Both the position numbers and the translations under genes were made by a program. The notes beneath the pieces are model-generated. The model searched no databases. It was not told where the DNA came from and saw only the letters and a program-made list of their open reading frames with translations. From NCBI RefSeq assembly GCF_018613065.1, contig NZ_JAGGQW010000003.1:1-64000 (forward strand): 64,000 bases of DNA, written 5' to 3'. Position 1 is the stretch's first letter, and each line of letters begins with the position of its first letter. Positions 9,511 to 18,798 of this stretch are shown here, one piece after another. The DNA comes from Bacillus sp. ISL-7. GTDB lineage: Bacteria; Bacillota; Bacilli; Bacillales_B; DSM-18226.

Positions 9511-12500
9511 ATGACAACCATTCCAAAAATAGATTGGCTTACCGACTTAAATGTGTTTGCCTTTAATCGACTTCCAGCACATTCAGACCACCGATATTAT
9601 GAAACACTGGAGCAGGCAAAAATTGCAGGCCCAATGGCAATGCGCCATGAATTAAACGGTAACTGGAAATTTAACTATAGCGTTAATCCAGACAATCGTC
9701 CGGAGAATTTTCACCGGCTGGATTTTAACTGCATGGGCTGGGGGGACATCACCGTCCCAGGCCACATCCAGCTTCAGGGCTACGGAAAACCACAATATGT
9801 GAATACGATGTACCCATGGGACGGGCTTAACGAGATTCGTCCGCCAGAAATTCCACTCGACCATAATCCGGTTGGAAGCTATGTGAAGATGTTTACCGTT
9901 CCCCCTCAAATGGAAAACAAGCCACTGTATATATCCTTTCAAGGTGTGGAGTCGGCCTTTTATGTGTGGTTAAACGGGGAGTTCGTCGGCTATAGTGAGG
10001 ACTCGTTTACGCCTGCAGAATTTGAGCTTACCCCATTTCTTACAGAGGGTGAGAATAAGCTTGCCGTCGCGGTTTACCAACGGAGCACGGGCAGCTGGCT
10101 CGAGGACCAGGATTTCTGGCGTTTTTCTGGTATTTTCCGTGATGTTTACCTCTACACAGTTCCGGAAATTCATGTTTATGACGCCGGTATTCGCGCAGAG
10201 CTGGATCCGACTTTTACGAAAGGGACGCTTCAGGCAGACCTAAAGCTTTTATCTGATGTGGTTTCTCCAATAAAAATAGTTGCTGAATTGTACGATACCG
10301 AGGGGCACTTAGTAGCAGCACAAAACGGTGATTTCACTGACGGAAATTGGACAGTTTTAATGATGATCAATAATCCAAAGCTATGGAGCGCGGAAAATCC
10401 TTATTTATATCAGTTTTATATTCAGGTATATAACGAGTTAGGTCATTTGGTAGAGGTTATTCCGCAGAATGTCGGCTTCAGAAGATTTGAAATGGCCGAT
10501 AAAATCATGCGTCTTAATGGTGAACGAATTGTATTCAAGGGTGTCAATCGCCATGAATTTAATTGTCGTACGGGCCGAGCGATTACAAAGGAAGACATGA
10601 TTTGGGATATAAAAACGTTAAAACAGAACAACATTAACGCTGTCCGGACGTCCCATTATCCGAATCAGAGTTATTGGTATGAGTTATGCGATGAATACGG
10701 TGTCTATGTCATCGATGAAATGAACCTTGAAACGCACGGTTCATGGCAAAAGATGGGGGCAGTTGAGCCGTCTTGGAACATTCCTGGAAATAAGCCGGAA
10801 TGGGAGAATATTGTTATGGATCGGGCGGTATCTATGTATGAACGGGATAAGAATCACCCATCCATTCTCATTTGGTCTTGTGGCAATGAATCCTATGCGG
10901 GTGAAGTGATTCTGAATGTTTCTAAGTATTTTAAGCGTGTTGATTCAAGTCGCCTGGTTCATTATGAAGGTGTTTTCCATGCCCGTGATTACAATGATAC
11001 GAGTGATATGGAAAGCCGCATGTATGCAAAGCCAGCTGACATTGAGAATTATTTGAACGATAACCCGTCAAAGCCATACATTAGCTGTGAATATATGCAC
11101 GCCATGGGAAATTCACTCGGCGGGATGTACAAATATACAGATTTAGAGCGGAAGTATCCGATGTATCAAGGTGGATTTATTTGGGATTATATTGATCAGT
11201 CAATTATTAAAAAAGACCGTTATGGCAAGGAATTTTTGGCCTGCGGCGGTGATTTTGACGATCGCCCAACGGATTATGGCTTCTGTACGAATGGGATTGT
11301 GTATGCCAATCGAGAGTTGTCACCGAAGATGCAGGTAGTAAAGTATTTATATCAAAATATCAAACTGAGTCCGGATCGTACGGGGGTAACCATTCAGAAT
11401 GAAAGTCTTTTCGTAGATACGTCCGATTATGATTTGGAGTACACTCTCTACCTTGAAGGTAAAGAGTTGTATCGGAATCAGCTCGATGTGGTGGTGGCAC
11501 CACAGAGTGAAGGGCGCATTGAATTTAAAATACCTGCAGAAATCACCAGCGTTTCTGGCGAATATTGTATACAAACTTCTTTTAAGCTGAAGGAAAGTAA
11601 TCTCTGGGCGGACGCTGGCTACGAGCTTGCGTTCGGACAATATGTGTTCAGAACGGAGGCGTTTGTTGAGCAAATGGCAGCTCACGGGGAATTACGGGTG
11701 GTCACTGGCGATGTTAATATTGGTGTCCACGGCCCTGACTTCACCATCTTGTTCTCGAAACAGGCGGGCAGCCTGGTTTCACTTAACTACGCTGGGAAAG
11801 AAATGATTGCTCTTCCGCCGGCACCGTTATTCTGGCGGGCGACGACGGATAATGACCGCGGCTATTCTCAAGGCTATCATTCGGGTCTTTGGTATGCAGC
11901 CAGTCTTGCGCGCAAATGCATTGGGATGGATGTCGAACAAGCTAATGGTCAGGTGAGCATTGCTTTTACTTATAAATTATCGATTAGTGAAAAAGTAGTG
12001 GTGAAAGTAAATTATACCGTTCTTGCCAACGGCAGTGTTCGTGTGAAGTCGGTCTATCAGGGGGCGGAAAATCTCCCGCAGCTGCCGATTTTTGCAGTAT
12101 CCTTCAAGGTGCCTGCCGATTATGACCAACTGGAATGGTATGCGATGGGTCCTGAAGAAAATTACTCAGACCGGGCGCAAGGAGCAAGACTTGGAATATT
12201 TAAAAATCAAGTAATTGAGAATTTATCCGGATATGTCATGCCGCAAGAATCGGGCAACCGGACGGGAGTGCGCCGAGTTAGTCTGACCAACAAGGAAGGA
12301 CAGGGAATAAAAATTTCAGCTGCGACTAAACCATTAGAGTGCAATTTTTCTCCCTATACGGCTTTTGAACTCGAGAATGCTCAGCATCAATATGAGCTTC
12401 CAAATATCCATTACACGGTTGTGACGGTCGCAGGCAAGCAGATGGGCGTCGGAGGAGACGACAGCTGGGGTGCACCGGTGCATGATGAACACCTCATTCC

Positions 12501-12546
12501 TGCCAATCAAGACATGGAATTCGAGTTTATCATTGATCGAATCTAA
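9511..12546 (+). CDS. lacZ: Beta-galactosidase, glycoside hydrolase family 2 (LacZ type)
   Basis: Cytoplasmic enzyme cleaving terminal beta-galactosyl residues; no signal peptide is present. Domains run in LacZ order: jelly-roll sugar-binding domain, two immunoglobulin-like domains around the TIM barrel, and the C-terminal beta-sandwich small chain. The acid/base Glu is in the GNES motif (about residue 460) and the nucleophile Glu in SCEYMHAMGNS (about 527). The 1011 residues match full-length LacZ. ATG 9511 follows AGGAAG (9495-9500); GTG 9502 and 9508 are alternatives. A hairpin terminator follows. It uses the sugars imported by the preceding transporter. Confidence 0.95.
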   Translation: MTTIPKIDWLTDLNVFAFNRLPAHSDHRYYETLEQAKIAGPMAMRHELNGNWKFNYSVNPDNRPENFHRLDFNCMGWGDITVPGHIQLQGYGKPQYVNTMYPWDGLNEIRPPEIPLDHNPVGSYVKMFTVPPQMENKPLYISFQGVESAFYVWLNGEFVGYSEDSFTPAEFELTPFLTEGENKLAVAVYQRSTGSWLEDQDFWRFSGIFRDVYLYTVPEIHVYDAGIRAELDPTFTKGTLQADLKLLSDVVSPIKIVAELYDTEGHLVAAQNGDFTDGNWTVLMMINNPKLWSAENPYLYQFYIQVYNELGHLVEVIPQNVGFRRFEMADKIMRLNGERIVFKGVNRHEFNCRTGRAITKEDMIWDIKTLKQNNINAVRTSHYPNQSYWYELCDEYGVYVIDEMNLETHGSWQKMGAVEPSWNIPGNKPEWENIVMDRAVSMYERDKNHPSILIWSCGNESYAGEVILNVSKYFKRVDSSRLVHYEGVFHARDYNDTSDMESRMYAKPADIENYLNDNPSKPYISCEYMHAMGNSLGGMYKYTDLERKYPMYQGGFIWDYIDQSIIKKDRYGKEFLACGGDFDDRPTDYGFCTNGIVYANRELSPKMQVVKYLYQNIKLSPDRTGVTIQNESLFVDTSDYDLEYTLYLEGKELYRNQLDVVVAPQSEGRIEFKIPAEITSVSGEYCIQTSFKLKESNLWADAGYELAFGQYVFRTEAFVEQMAAHGELRVVTGDVNIGVHGPDFTILFSKQAGSLVSLNYAGKEMIALPPAPLFWRATTDNDRGYSQGYHSGLWYAASLARKCIGMDVEQANGQVSIAFTYKLSISEKVVVKVNYTVLANGSVRVKSVYQGAENLPQLPIFAVSFKVPADYDQLEWYAMGPEENYSDRAQGARLGIFKNQVIENLSGYVMPQESGNRTGVRRVSLTNKEGQGIKISAATKPLECNFSPYTAFELENAQHQYELPNIHYTVVTVAGKQMGVGGDDSWGAPVHDEHLIPANQDMEFEFIIDRI

Positions 12547-12570
12547 GCTTGAAAATTAGCATTTACAAGA

Positions 12571-12597
12571 AAAGAGCCTGAAATAGACAGGCTCTTT
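12571..12597 (+). terminator. Hairpin between lacZ and the alpha-galactosidase gene
   Basis: Perfect 10-bp arms AAAGAGCCTG (12571-12580) and CAGGCTCTTT (12588-12597) with a 7-nt loop, leading into CCTTT. The T run is partly inside the stem, so it may be a partial terminator or an mRNA 3' stabiliser within a longer operon. Confidence 0.65.
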
Positions 12598-12630
12598 CCT
12601 TTACATGACAAACTTAAGGAGCGGAAGGTT

Positions 12631-14868
12631 ATGCTTATTCATGTTAATCAAGAGGACAGACAGTTTCATTTAACAAATGGCCAAGTTAGTTATATTTTTC
12701 ACGTGATGAAAAATGGACAATTAGGCCATCTTTATTATGGAAAGGCATTGCACCACAGAGAAGATTTTTCTCACTTGCAGACGTATGATGTGCCAACAGG
12801 GGCTACTACACACGTGTATGCAGATGATCCTGCTTTTGGTTTGGAAACGCTCCGTCAAGAATACCCTGCCTACGGAAATTCTGATTTCCGCGAACCGGCA
12901 ATCAGTGTGAGTAAAACGACGGCTAATCATGTTCCTAATTTCAAATACGATTCGTATCAACTTATAGACGGAAAGCCTCGTCTTGAAGGTCTGCCGGCAA
13001 CCTATACAGAGGACAATCAGGACGCTAGTACACTTCAAATTATCTTAAAGGATGAATTCCTCCAAGCAGAATTGACGTTAAATTATACAATATTCCTTGA
13101 TATGCCTGTCATAACGAGAAGTGCTTCCTTGAAAAATGAAAGTCAAGAGGAATTGGTTATTGATCGATTAATGGGAGCATCACTCGACCTTCCGGATAAA
13201 GATTTTTTATTTACCCACTTAGCGGGTGCATGGTCACGGGAGCGGCATGTAAAAGAGAGAATACTGGAAACAGGCATTCAGTCTATTTCCAGTCTGCGAG
13301 GTGCCAGCTCTCACCACCATAATCCGTTCTTGGCACTAAAGCGTCCGGAGGCGACGGAACATACAGGTGAGGTATACGGCTTTAATTTTATATATAGCAG
13401 TAACTTTTTGATGCAAATAGAAGTGGATCATTACGACACAGCAAGACTTATGGTTGGGATTCATCCGTTTGGCTTCAAGTGGAATCTAAAGCCGAACGTG
13501 TCCTTCCAAACCCCGGAAGTAGTAATGGTGTATTCCGATCAAGGTTTAAATGGGATGAGCCAGGCCTTTCATAGCCTTTATCGCGAGCACCTGATTCAAG
13601 CGCAATGGAAGAAGGCCGTGCGTCCGATTTTGATTAATAACTGGGAAGCAACCTACTTTGATTTTACTGAGGAAAAACTCGTTAATATTGCGAAATCAGC
13701 AAGTGAATTAGGAATCGAACTGCTGGTCCTTGATGATGGCTGGTTTGGAAAACGGAATGATGATACCACCTCCCTTGGAGATTGGTATGTGGACTTAGAT
13801 AAACTTCCGGATGGCTTAGAAAGCTTAGCCCAGAAAATATCTGCGACTGGAATGAAATTTGGGCTGTGGTTTGAGCCGGAGATGATTAGTCCGAACAGTG
13901 AATTATTTAGCGAGCATCCTGATTGGGCCGTGGGTGTTCCAGGTCAACATTATACATTGGGTCGCAATCAGCTGGTTCTTGACTTTTCAAGACCAGAAAT
14001 TGTTGATTATCTTTATGAAAAAATGTCCGATATTATTAAAAAAACAAGCCTTGCTTATATTAAATGGGATATGAATCGGAACATTACCGAAGCATTCTCA
14101 CAAAAACTAGCTGTTCATCAGCAAGGCGAGTTTTTCCATCGCTATATTTTAGGGGTCTATGATCTCTATGAACGGTTAACACGTGAATTCCCGCATGTGT
14201 TGTTTGAATCTTGTGCAGGAGGCGGGGGAAGATTCGACCCAGGGATGATGTATTATGCACCGCAAGCATGGACAAGTGATGATACGGATGCGATTGAGAG
14301 GCTAAAAATCCAATACGGTACCTCCTTCGCCTATCCAGTTTACAGCATGGGATCTCATGTGTCGGCTGTTCCGAATCACCAAACATTGCGGACGACACCG
14401 TTAGCAACAAGGGCAAATACTGCTTACTTTGGAACCTTTGGCTATGAATTAGATCCAGTGAAATTAACCGAAGAAGAGCGGGCAGAAATTAAAGAGCAGG
14501 TTGCTTTTTATAAAAAGCATCGAGGATTAATTCGCGATGGTCAATTTTATCGCTTGTTGAGCCCGTTTTCGAATAATGAAACGGCTTGGATGGTCGTGAG
14601 CAAGGACCAATCGAAAGCCTTGATTGGCTGGTATAAGGTTTTGGCTACGTCGAATCCTAAAAAGCAGCAAACGCTTCGTCTCAGTGGACTAGCTGAATCG
14701 AAGATGTATAAAGTGGCTGGAAGCGAACGAACGTATTATGGCGATGAGCTCATGAACGTGGGACTGCCGCTTCCAACGGAGTTTAACGGTGTCAATGGAG
14801 GGAGTGTCGAGCGTGGCGGCGACTTCCAGTCCCAGGTTTTTTATTTGCAAAAGACCGGAGGAAGGTAG
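12631..14868 (+). CDS. Alpha-galactosidase, glycoside hydrolase family 36
   Basis: Cytoplasmic exo-enzyme removing terminal alpha-1,6-galactose from melibiose, raffinose-family or galactomannan fragments. The 745 residues match the AgaA/RafA class. Nucleophile Asp480 lies in KWDMNRNIT, and the acid/base is Asp550 in WTSDDTDA after the conserved SCAGGGGRFDPGM. The positions agree within two residues with B. stearothermophilus AgaA. ATG 12631 follows AAGGAG (12616-12621). A paralogue lies at 47336. A strong hairpin terminator follows the gene. Confidence 0.93.
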   Translation: MLIHVNQEDRQFHLTNGQVSYIFHVMKNGQLGHLYYGKALHHREDFSHLQTYDVPTGATTHVYADDPAFGLETLRQEYPAYGNSDFREPAISVSKTTANHVPNFKYDSYQLIDGKPRLEGLPATYTEDNQDASTLQIILKDEFLQAELTLNYTIFLDMPVITRSASLKNESQEELVIDRLMGASLDLPDKDFLFTHLAGAWSRERHVKERILETGIQSISSLRGASSHHHNPFLALKRPEATEHTGEVYGFNFIYSSNFLMQIEVDHYDTARLMVGIHPFGFKWNLKPNVSFQTPEVVMVYSDQGLNGMSQAFHSLYREHLIQAQWKKAVRPILINNWEATYFDFTEEKLVNIAKSASELGIELLVLDDGWFGKRNDDTTSLGDWYVDLDKLPDGLESLAQKISATGMKFGLWFEPEMISPNSELFSEHPDWAVGVPGQHYTLGRNQLVLDFSRPEIVDYLYEKMSDIIKKTSLAYIKWDMNRNITEAFSQKLAVHQQGEFFHRYILGVYDLYERLTREFPHVLFESCAGGGGRFDPGMMYYAPQAWTSDDTDAIERLKIQYGTSFAYPVYSMGSHVSAVPNHQTLRTTPLATRANTAYFGTFGYELDPVKLTEEERAEIKEQVAFYKKHRGLIRDGQFYRLLSPFSNNETAWMVVSKDQSKALIGWYKVLATSNPKKQQTLRLSGLAESKMYKVAGSERTYYGDELMNVGLPLPTEFNGVNGGSVERGGDFQSQVFYLQKTGGR

Positions 14869-14889
14869 TGGAATAAAAAACAGCTCTGT

Positions 14890-14919
14890 GAAAGCGCATG
14901 AAATTATTCATGCGCTTTC
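14890..14919 (+). terminator. Terminator after the alpha-galactosidase gene
   Basis: Perfect 13-bp arms GAAAGCGCATGAA (14890-14902) and TTCATGCGCTTTC (14907-14919) with a 4-nt loop, followed by CTTATATTTTT. It separates the transporter/hydrolase unit from the Leloir genes. Confidence 0.8.
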
Positions 14920-14942
14920 CTTATATTTTTTAAGTAAACTTT

Positions 14943-14983
14943 TAGTAAAAATAGTTGAATATTTTTACTAACCGTTATAAAAT
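14943..14983 (+). promoter_or_regulatory. Promoter and probable operator of galKET
   Basis: A promoter TTGAAT (14955-14960), 17 nt, TAAAAT (14978-14983) is overlapped by a perfect 11-bp inverted repeat TAGTAAAAATA (14943-14953) and TATTTTTACTA (14960-14970). TAACCGTTA (14969-14977), overlapping the spacer, is the reverse complement of 6196-6204 upstream of the transporter. The layout fits repressor binding, with the LacI-family protein at 19861 as the obvious candidate. Confidence 0.6.
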
Positions 14984-15037
14984 TAAGTTGAAATTAATAA
15001 TTTACTTACAAGAAACAGAATTTCTGGAGGAATTAAA

Positions 15038-16219
15038 ATGAACGTTACCGCACTTAATAAAGTATTTTTAGATATGTTTCATATTTTACCTAGAAAAGCC
15101 TTTTTTGCTCCTGGGAGGATTAATTTAATTGGCGAGCATACCGATTATAATGGCGGTCATGTGTTTCCATGTGCGATTACCTACGGTACTTACGCTGTAG
15201 CAAGGAAACGGGAAGACCAAGTGATTCGTCTATACTCAACGAACTTCCCTGAAAAAGGAATCATCGAATTTAACTTAAACGAACTAGAATATGAGAAAGA
15301 ACACAATTGGGCCAACTATCCGAAAGGAATGATTCGGTACATGATCGAGGCGGGATATGAGATTCCAACGGGATTTGATTGTGCCATTGAAGGCAATATC
15401 CCGAATGGTGCAGGACTATCTTCGTCGGCTTCCATTGAGCTGTTAACCGGAGTGCTAGTAAACGGCTTGTTTGAATTAGAAATTCCTAGGCTTGATCTCA
15501 TCAAGCTTGGTAAAAAGGTAGAGAATGAATTTATTGGTGTGAACAGCGGCATTATGGACCAGTTTGCGATTGGCATGGGGAAGAAAGATGCTGGAATTTT
15601 ACTAGATTGCCAGACTCTTAGCTATGAATACGCACCCATTCACCTTGATGATTACAAAATTTTAATTATGAATACGAACAAGCGCAGGGAATTAGCTGAT
15701 TCGAAATACAATGAGCGAAGAGGAGAATGTGAAGAGGCGCTAGCGCAACTTCAGCAAAAACTTCCGATTGAGGCTCTAGGTCAATTATCTGAAGCGGAGT
15801 TTGATGAAAATCAATACCTAATTACCAATGAAACGGTCCGCAAACGAGCTAAGCACGCTGTCAATGAAAATGTGCGAACAATTAAGGCTCTAGAAGAGCT
15901 GAAGGCAGGAAATTTAGAGGCATTTGGACAATTGATTAACCAATCACACGTATCCTTACGAGATGATTATGAAGTGACAGGAGTGGAACTTGACAGTTTA
16001 GTAGAGGCTGCATGGAAACAACCGGGAGTTCTAGGGGCGCGGATGACTGGTGCAGGGTTCGGCGGCTGTGCTATTGCAATTGTAGAAAATGACGAGGTTG
16101 AAAACTTTATTGCAAATGTTGGGGCAGCCTATCACGAGAAAATTGGCTACAAGGCAGAATTTTATGCAGCGAGCATTGGTGACGGGGCAAAAGAAATTCA
16201 AATGGAGGCGGGGATCTAA
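15038..16219 (+). CDS. galK: Galactokinase
   Basis: Phosphorylates galactose to galactose-1-phosphate, the first Leloir step. The GHMP kinase signature PGRINLIGEHTDYNGG is at residues about 26-41 (Glu and Asp contact the sugar). The ATP loop GAGLSSSAS and the C-terminal GAGFGGCAIA are present. The 393 residues are typical. ATG 15038 follows CTGGAGG. It runs directly into galE with no gap, so the two are coexpressed. Confidence 0.96.
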   Translation: MNVTALNKVFLDMFHILPRKAFFAPGRINLIGEHTDYNGGHVFPCAITYGTYAVARKREDQVIRLYSTNFPEKGIIEFNLNELEYEKEHNWANYPKGMIRYMIEAGYEIPTGFDCAIEGNIPNGAGLSSSASIELLTGVLVNGLFELEIPRLDLIKLGKKVENEFIGVNSGIMDQFAIGMGKKDAGILLDCQTLSYEYAPIHLDDYKILIMNTNKRRELADSKYNERRGECEEALAQLQQKLPIEALGQLSEAEFDENQYLITNETVRKRAKHAVNENVRTIKALEELKAGNLEAFGQLINQSHVSLRDDYEVTGVELDSLVEAAWKQPGVLGARMTGAGFGGCAIAIVENDEVENFIANVGAAYHEKIGYKAEFYAASIGDGAKEIQMEAGI

Positions 16220-17209
16220 ATGAGTATCCTTGTATTAGGTGGAGCGGGCTATGTCGGTTCACACGCTGTTTACCAGTTGATTGATCAGGGGTTTCCGGTG
16301 GTCGTGATTGATAATTTGCAAACAGGCCATAGCGATGCAATTCATCCAAAGGCAAGCTTTTATGAAGGGGATATCCGCAGTCGTGAGTTTATGCGCTCTG
16401 TTTTTGAAAAAGAAAACATTGAAGCAATCTTGCATTTTGCCGCCAATTCCCTTGTCGGGGAATCCATGGTTGAACCGTTAAAATACTTTGATAACAATGT
16501 TTATGGGACACAAGTTGTCCTTGAAATGATGAAGGAATTTAGCGTCAAGCACATCGTTTTTTCTTCGACAGCAGCTGTTTATGGAGAGCAGAAAGTTGTA
16601 CCGATTACAGAGGATGCGGCAACCATTCCAACGAATACCTATGGCGAAACCAAGCTGGCAATGGAAAAAATGATGGCTTGGTGCGAAAAAGCGTTTGATC
16701 TTCACTATGTTTCCCTTCGCTATTTTAACGTAGCTTCGGCAAGAAGCGACGGACAAATTGGCGAGGACCATAACCCAGAAACGCATCTCATCCCTGTTGT
16801 ATTAGAAGCATCATTAGGCAAAAGGCCTGCCGTAACGATATTTGGGGAAGATTATGATACAGCAGATGGTACTTGTGTTCGTGATTATATTCATGTAGAA
16901 GACTTAATTGATGCCCATATATTAGCCCTCCGTTATCTACAAAATGGCGGGGAGAGTAATCATTTCAATCTTGGCTCAAGTCAAGGATTCTCGGTAAAAG
17001 AAATTGTTGAGACAGCTAAAGAGGTTACAGGAATTGATATCCCGGTAAGAATCGGTGAACGAAGAGCTGGAGACCCAAGTACATTAATTGCTTCTTCGGA
17101 AAAAGCAAAAAAGATATTGGGATGGAATCCAACGAGAACATCGATTCATCAAATGATTAGCAATGCCTGGAACTGGCATCAGCACCACCCGAATGGATAT
17201 CAGAAATAG
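16220..17209 (+). CDS. galE: UDP-glucose 4-epimerase
   Basis: Interconverts UDP-galactose and UDP-glucose with bound NAD. The SDR fold starts with GGAGYVGSH, the catalytic Tyr lies in NTYGETKLAME, and substrate binding is by RYFNVASA. The 329 residues are normal. The ATG follows the galK stop directly, with GGAGGCGGGG as ribosome site inside the end of galK. Second gene of the Leloir operon. Confidence 0.96.
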   Translation: MSILVLGGAGYVGSHAVYQLIDQGFPVVVIDNLQTGHSDAIHPKASFYEGDIRSREFMRSVFEKENIEAILHFAANSLVGESMVEPLKYFDNNVYGTQVVLEMMKEFSVKHIVFSSTAAVYGEQKVVPITEDAATIPTNTYGETKLAMEKMMAWCEKAFDLHYVSLRYFNVASARSDGQIGEDHNPETHLIPVVLEASLGKRPAVTIFGEDYDTADGTCVRDYIHVEDLIDAHILALRYLQNGGESNHFNLGSSQGFSVKEIVETAKEVTGIDIPVRIGERRAGDPSTLIASSEKAKKILGWNPTRTSIHQMISNAWNWHQHHPNGYQK

Positions 17210-17220
17210 AGGTGAACATG

Positions 17221-18705
17221 ATGATTTATCAACTAATACAACAATTAATCAATCAAGCAATAACCACTCAATTAATTGAGCGGGAAGATGAAATCTATGC
17301 GCGCAATCAGATATTGTCACTCCTCCATCTAACGGAGTTTAAGGAAGTGGACGCAGCAGGGGAAAGTAACTTTGATATCCCTGATTTACTCGATTTAATT
17401 GTAGATTATGCCTGCAATCAAGGGATTATTGAAGAATTATTTGATGAAAAAGAGATTTTTTCAAGTAAAATTATGAACTGTTTCATCGCCCGGCCATCAG
17501 CGGTTAATCAGCTTTTTTATGGAAAATATAAACAGGATCCAAAAGCAGCAACACAGTATTTTTATGAGTTAAGTAAAAATAGCAACTATATTCAAATGAA
17601 GCGAATTCGAAATAACATTGAATATAAGACCGCTACAGAATATGGTGAACTTGATATTACCATTAATTTATCCAAACCCGAAAAGGATCCTAAAAGTATT
17701 GAACTCGAACGGTCGATGAAGCAAATGGACTATCCGAAATGCTTGCTTTGTGTGGAAAATGAGGGATATGCGGGAAGAATCGGGCACCCTGCCCGCTCCA
17801 ATCACCGCATGATTCGTGTAAATCTATTAGAAAACACATGGTACTTGCAGTATTCACCATATGTCTATTACAACGAGCATTGTATCGTGTTAGCAGAAAA
17901 ACATACCGATATGGTTATTAGTCCAACGACATTCTTACGGCTGTTAAGCTTTGTTGAGCAATTTCCACATTATTTTGTCGGCTCTAATGCGGACCTGCCG
18001 ATTGTAGGGGGCTCGATTTTATCCCATGATCATTATCAAGGCGGGAATTATCAATTTGCGATGGCGAAGGCAGGGGATGACTGGGCATTTAAAATGGCTG
18101 GATATCCGGATGTAGAGTGCGCGGTTGTTAAATGGCCTATGTCCGTTATTCGCCTGCGTTCCGATCAAATTAGTACGCTCGTTGAAGCCGGATCACATAT
18201 TTTAGACAAATGGAAAAAGTACAGTGATGAAGGTTTAGGAATTGAGGCGAGGACTGGCGAAACCCTGCACAATACAATTACACCCATTGCACGTAAAAAT
18301 GGGGATGTATTTGAACTGGATTTGGTTCTGCGTAACAACCGGACGAGTGATGAGCATCCGCTTGGCATTTTCCATCCTCACGCCGATGTACATCATATTA
18401 AGAAGGAAAATATTGGCCTAATTGAAGTGATGGGGCTGGCGGTTTTACCAGCACGGTTAAAGGATGAACTAGGAGAAGTGGAACATTATATCCTAGGTCA
18501 ATCATCGACAGTAGCAGACTATCATTTAGACTGGGCGGAAGCGTTAAAAGCACGCTATCAAGCTATTGCTAATGAAGCGAATGTGGATGGTCTGGTAAGA
18601 GAAGAAGTAGGAAAGAAGTTTTTAAGGTGCTTGGAAGATGCAGGAGTGTTTAAGCGAAATGAAGTGGGTGCAGCTGGGTTCCAGCGGTTTATCAGTACGT
18701 TATAA
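17221..18705 (+). CDS. galT: Galactose-1-phosphate uridylyltransferase, Firmicutes type (GalT2)
   Basis: Exchanges UMP between UDP-glucose and galactose-1-phosphate. The ~494-residue length and the conserved stretches PKCLLCVENEGYAGR and GGSILSHDHYQGG identify the Bacillus/Lactobacillus class rather than the shorter E. coli HIT-type enzyme. AGAGGTG (17208-17214) fits ATG 17221 best; ATG 17218 and GTG 17212 are in frame just upstream. It starts 11 nt after galE and completes galKET. Confidence 0.95.
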   Translation: MIYQLIQQLINQAITTQLIEREDEIYARNQILSLLHLTEFKEVDAAGESNFDIPDLLDLIVDYACNQGIIEELFDEKEIFSSKIMNCFIARPSAVNQLFYGKYKQDPKAATQYFYELSKNSNYIQMKRIRNNIEYKTATEYGELDITINLSKPEKDPKSIELERSMKQMDYPKCLLCVENEGYAGRIGHPARSNHRMIRVNLLENTWYLQYSPYVYYNEHCIVLAEKHTDMVISPTTFLRLLSFVEQFPHYFVGSNADLPIVGGSILSHDHYQGGNYQFAMAKAGDDWAFKMAGYPDVECAVVKWPMSVIRLRSDQISTLVEAGSHILDKWKKYSDEGLGIEARTGETLHNTITPIARKNGDVFELDLVLRNNRTSDEHPLGIFHPHADVHHIKKENIGLIEVMGLAVLPARLKDELGEVEHYILGQSSTVADYHLDWAEALKARYQAIANEANVDGLVREEVGKKFLRCLEDAGVFKRNEVGAAGFQRFISTL

Positions 18706-18798
18706 AAAACATAATCGGCCCAGAACTTTGTTGATAGCTCTAGTTTTTAAAAAGAAATGAATTAGAATACCTTCTGAAAAATATGGAGTGATAACGCG

